Shown in pieces: positions 5,228 through 6,373 of a stretch of 6,373 nucleotides of DNA. This DNA comes from Candidatus Iainarchaeum sp. (GTDB taxonomy: Archaea; Iainarchaeota; Iainarchaeia; Iainarchaeales; DTGL01). Every line of letters begins with the position of its first letter. The stretch's first letter is position 1. Location: positions 1 to 6,373 of the forward strand of contig JAGHBI010000057.1 of assembly GCA_021161055.1 (NCBI GenBank), given 5' to 3'. Under the pieces are notes generated by a model, which was not told where the DNA came from, ran no database searches, and worked only from the letters and a program-made list of their open reading frames with translations. The translations under genes and the position numbers were made by a program.

Positions 5228-6373
5228 TTCTTCCCACCTTTGCCGCCCTTACTTTCAGCAACAACCTTTCTTATGATGGCTTCAACATCTACAGGCTTGC
5301 CAAGAAGGCTGTTCTTCGGGAATACTCCATCATCACCATAGAGCACCTGCACAATCTGCTTTGCACTTGTTCTTACTGTGAGGTCATAATCCACAAAGAG
5401 GTCCTTGAGCGAGTTTGCAAGCCTTCTGTAGAGATAACCTGAAACCTTTGTACTTACACCTGTATCAACCTCACCCTGTCTGCCGCCAATCGCATGGAAG
5501 AAGTATTCCTCAGCATCCATTCCATTCAGGAAATTCTGGGTGATAAAGCCGTGCGCTTTAATTCCAACATCCCCTTCTTTCTCAAGCGATAGCACACGGT
5601 TGCGGTAACCTCTTTTAGGTCTGCCTTCTCTCACAGATGCCTGACCCCAGAAGCCACTTATGTTCATAAGGTTAGCACTGCTGCCCCTCGAACCGGAAAC
5701 TATCATAACGTTGGAATTATATTCCGGGTTTTCTCTGAGCACGGTCTTTACCTTTTCGCTCAATATAAGTGCCTCAACCTTCTGCTTTATCTGTGATGCA
5801 AGGCGCATCATATAGATCTCAAAGCTCTCCTCGAGGTTTCTTCCAGGCACAAGCTGTAGTGTCTTTTCTCTGTACTGCTTCACGAGCTGCTCGCCCTTAC
5901 GCATGCATTCCTTAATAGCGCTATCTATTGCCTTCTTTATCCCCTCGCTTATTTCGAACTCCCTCAAGCCAACAGTCATCCCTTTCGTTGTGATTATATC
6001 AGCATAAATTCTACTCATCTTATCGTAGAAATTCCTTATTACTTCCGGTGGGTAATTCCTTGCAAGAGCATCCACAAGCTTGCCCCTGCCTTCGCCCAGG
6101 GAGTTTTTATCAATCACGCCGCTGATAAGCATACCGTTTTTTATTGTGACACAGTAAGGACACTTCTCGCCTTTGCACTTATAGTTTGGATCGGTTCTTT
6201 CAAGTGTTTCGCACATCTTGGATTTATAATGCAGGTTGAGGTCCTTTGGCAACAGCTGGCTGAATATAAGTTTGCCCGAATATTTGTTGCCTCTATCTGG
6301 CTTTGGGAACTCTTTTAGACCCATCTCATAGAAGTACTGGAATGCCTTCTCTTTATCGAATTCCATCTGGTCC
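5224..6373 (-). CDS. rpoA1: DNA-directed RNA polymerase subunit A' (RpoA1), C-terminal part
   Basis: RpoA1 is the N-terminal part of the split largest polymerase subunit. Only its last ~382 codons are here; the frame is open to the right edge (Asp-Gln precede the Met at 6366), so that Met is internal, and the clamp, active-site NADFDGD motif and zinc sites lie outside. Counting from that Met, visible parts are: KLIFSQLLPKDLN (32-44); a cysteine cluster C52, C64, C69, C72; a helical pore/funnel region to ~222; VSGSRGSSANLMNISGFWGQ (223-242); and the bridge-helix region, EEYFFHAIGGRQGEVDTGVS through RRLANSLKDL (286-323). The bridge helix differs from the usual VDTAVRTAQSGYMQRR, reading VDTGVSTKVSGYLYRR. 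The segment TVRTSAKQIVQVLYGDDGVFP (330-350) is typical of the family end. The Gly/Lys tail ends in a TGA overlapping the rpoA2 ATG. Confidence 0.96.
   Translation of the reverse strand, partial: DQMEFDKEKAFQYFYEMGLKEFPKPDRGNKYSGKLIFSQLLPKDLNLHYKSKMCETLERTDPNYKCKGEKCPYCVTIKNGMLISGVIDKNSLGEGRGKLVDALARNYPPEVIRNFYDKMSRIYADIITTKGMTVGLREFEISEGIKKAIDSAIKECMRKGEQLVKQYREKTLQLVPGRNLEESFEIYMMRLASQIKQKVEALILSEKVKTVLRENPEYNSNVMIVSGSRGSSANLMNISGFWGQASVREGRPKRGYRNRVLSLEKEGDVGIKAHGFITQNFLNGMDAEEYFFHAIGGRQGEVDTGVSTKVSGYLYRRLANSLKDLFVDYDLTVRTSAKQIVQVLYGDDGVFPKNSLLGKPVDVEAIIRKVVAESKGGKGGKK
5234..5239 (-). promoter_or_regulatory. Shine-Dalgarno site AGGTGG of rpoA2
   Basis: AGGTGG lies in the Gly/Lys codons closing rpoA1 and ends six bases before the rpoA2 ATG at 5227. 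With the ATGA overlap it indicates tight translational coupling of the two halves of the largest polymerase subunit, which are needed in equal amounts. Confidence 0.65.

Noticed and set aside
4844..5341. Plus-strand 165-codon open frame across the rpoA1/rpoA2 junction
   Set aside because: It spans two conserved polymerase genes in the antisense direction and shows no protein family features.
5224..6373. Possible broken largest polymerase subunit gene because A' and A'' are separate
   Set aside because: The split into rpoA1 and rpoA2 is normal in archaea, and the ATGA junction with its own ribosome-binding site shows two designed genes rather than a frameshift.

Overview
The window is archaeal chromosomal DNA carrying the classic RNA polymerase/ribosomal protein/elongation factor cluster, read entirely from the minus strand. 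From right to left the order is rpoA1 (C-terminal part only, running off the right edge), rpoA2, rpl30e, nusA, rps12, rps7 and the EF-2 gene. Archaeal origin is shown by four things: the largest polymerase subunit is split into A' and A'' genes, eL30 is present, NusA is a short KH-only protein, and EF-2 has a diphthamide-type HRGPAQ loop. The exact lineage cannot be fixed from the sequence. Several core proteins carry unusual residues at normally conserved positions, which suggests a divergent archaeon, possibly a DPANN-type lineage (low confidence).

Layout: positions 5224-6373 are rpoA1, 4070-5227 rpoA2, 3751-4065 rpl30e, 3356-3754 nusA, 2915-3346 rps12, 2308-2910 rps7 and 108-2297 fusA/EF-2 (GTG start preferred). 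Two junctions are ATGA overlaps (rpoA1/rpoA2 and rpl30e/nusA). The other gaps are 4 to 10 nt, so the seven genes look like one transcription unit. Shine-Dalgarno-like sequences lie before five of the six visible gene starts, and the hexamer AGGTGG recurs before rpoA2, rps12 and EF-2. No internal promoter is evident.

Together the genes supply the catalytic half of RNA polymerase (bridge helix in RpoA1, trigger loop in RpoA2), a transcription-associated KH protein, one large-subunit and two small-subunit ribosomal proteins, and the translocase EF-2. This is a housekeeping operon that couples production of transcription and translation machinery.

The one feature genes do not explain is at the left edge. 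Positions 1-145 form an almost perfect palindrome, with 69-nt arms at 1-69 and 77-145, so the last codons and stop of EF-2 occur again, inverted, on the plus strand. Its length and position suggest a fold-back read or amplification chimera at a contig end; a real inverted duplication or hairpin end is less likely. I see no new defence, mobile or biosynthetic system here. The other points of interest are residue changes in conserved sites: the RpoA2 trigger loop, the RpoA1 bridge helix, the second KH domain of NusA, and the decoding-centre loop of S12.
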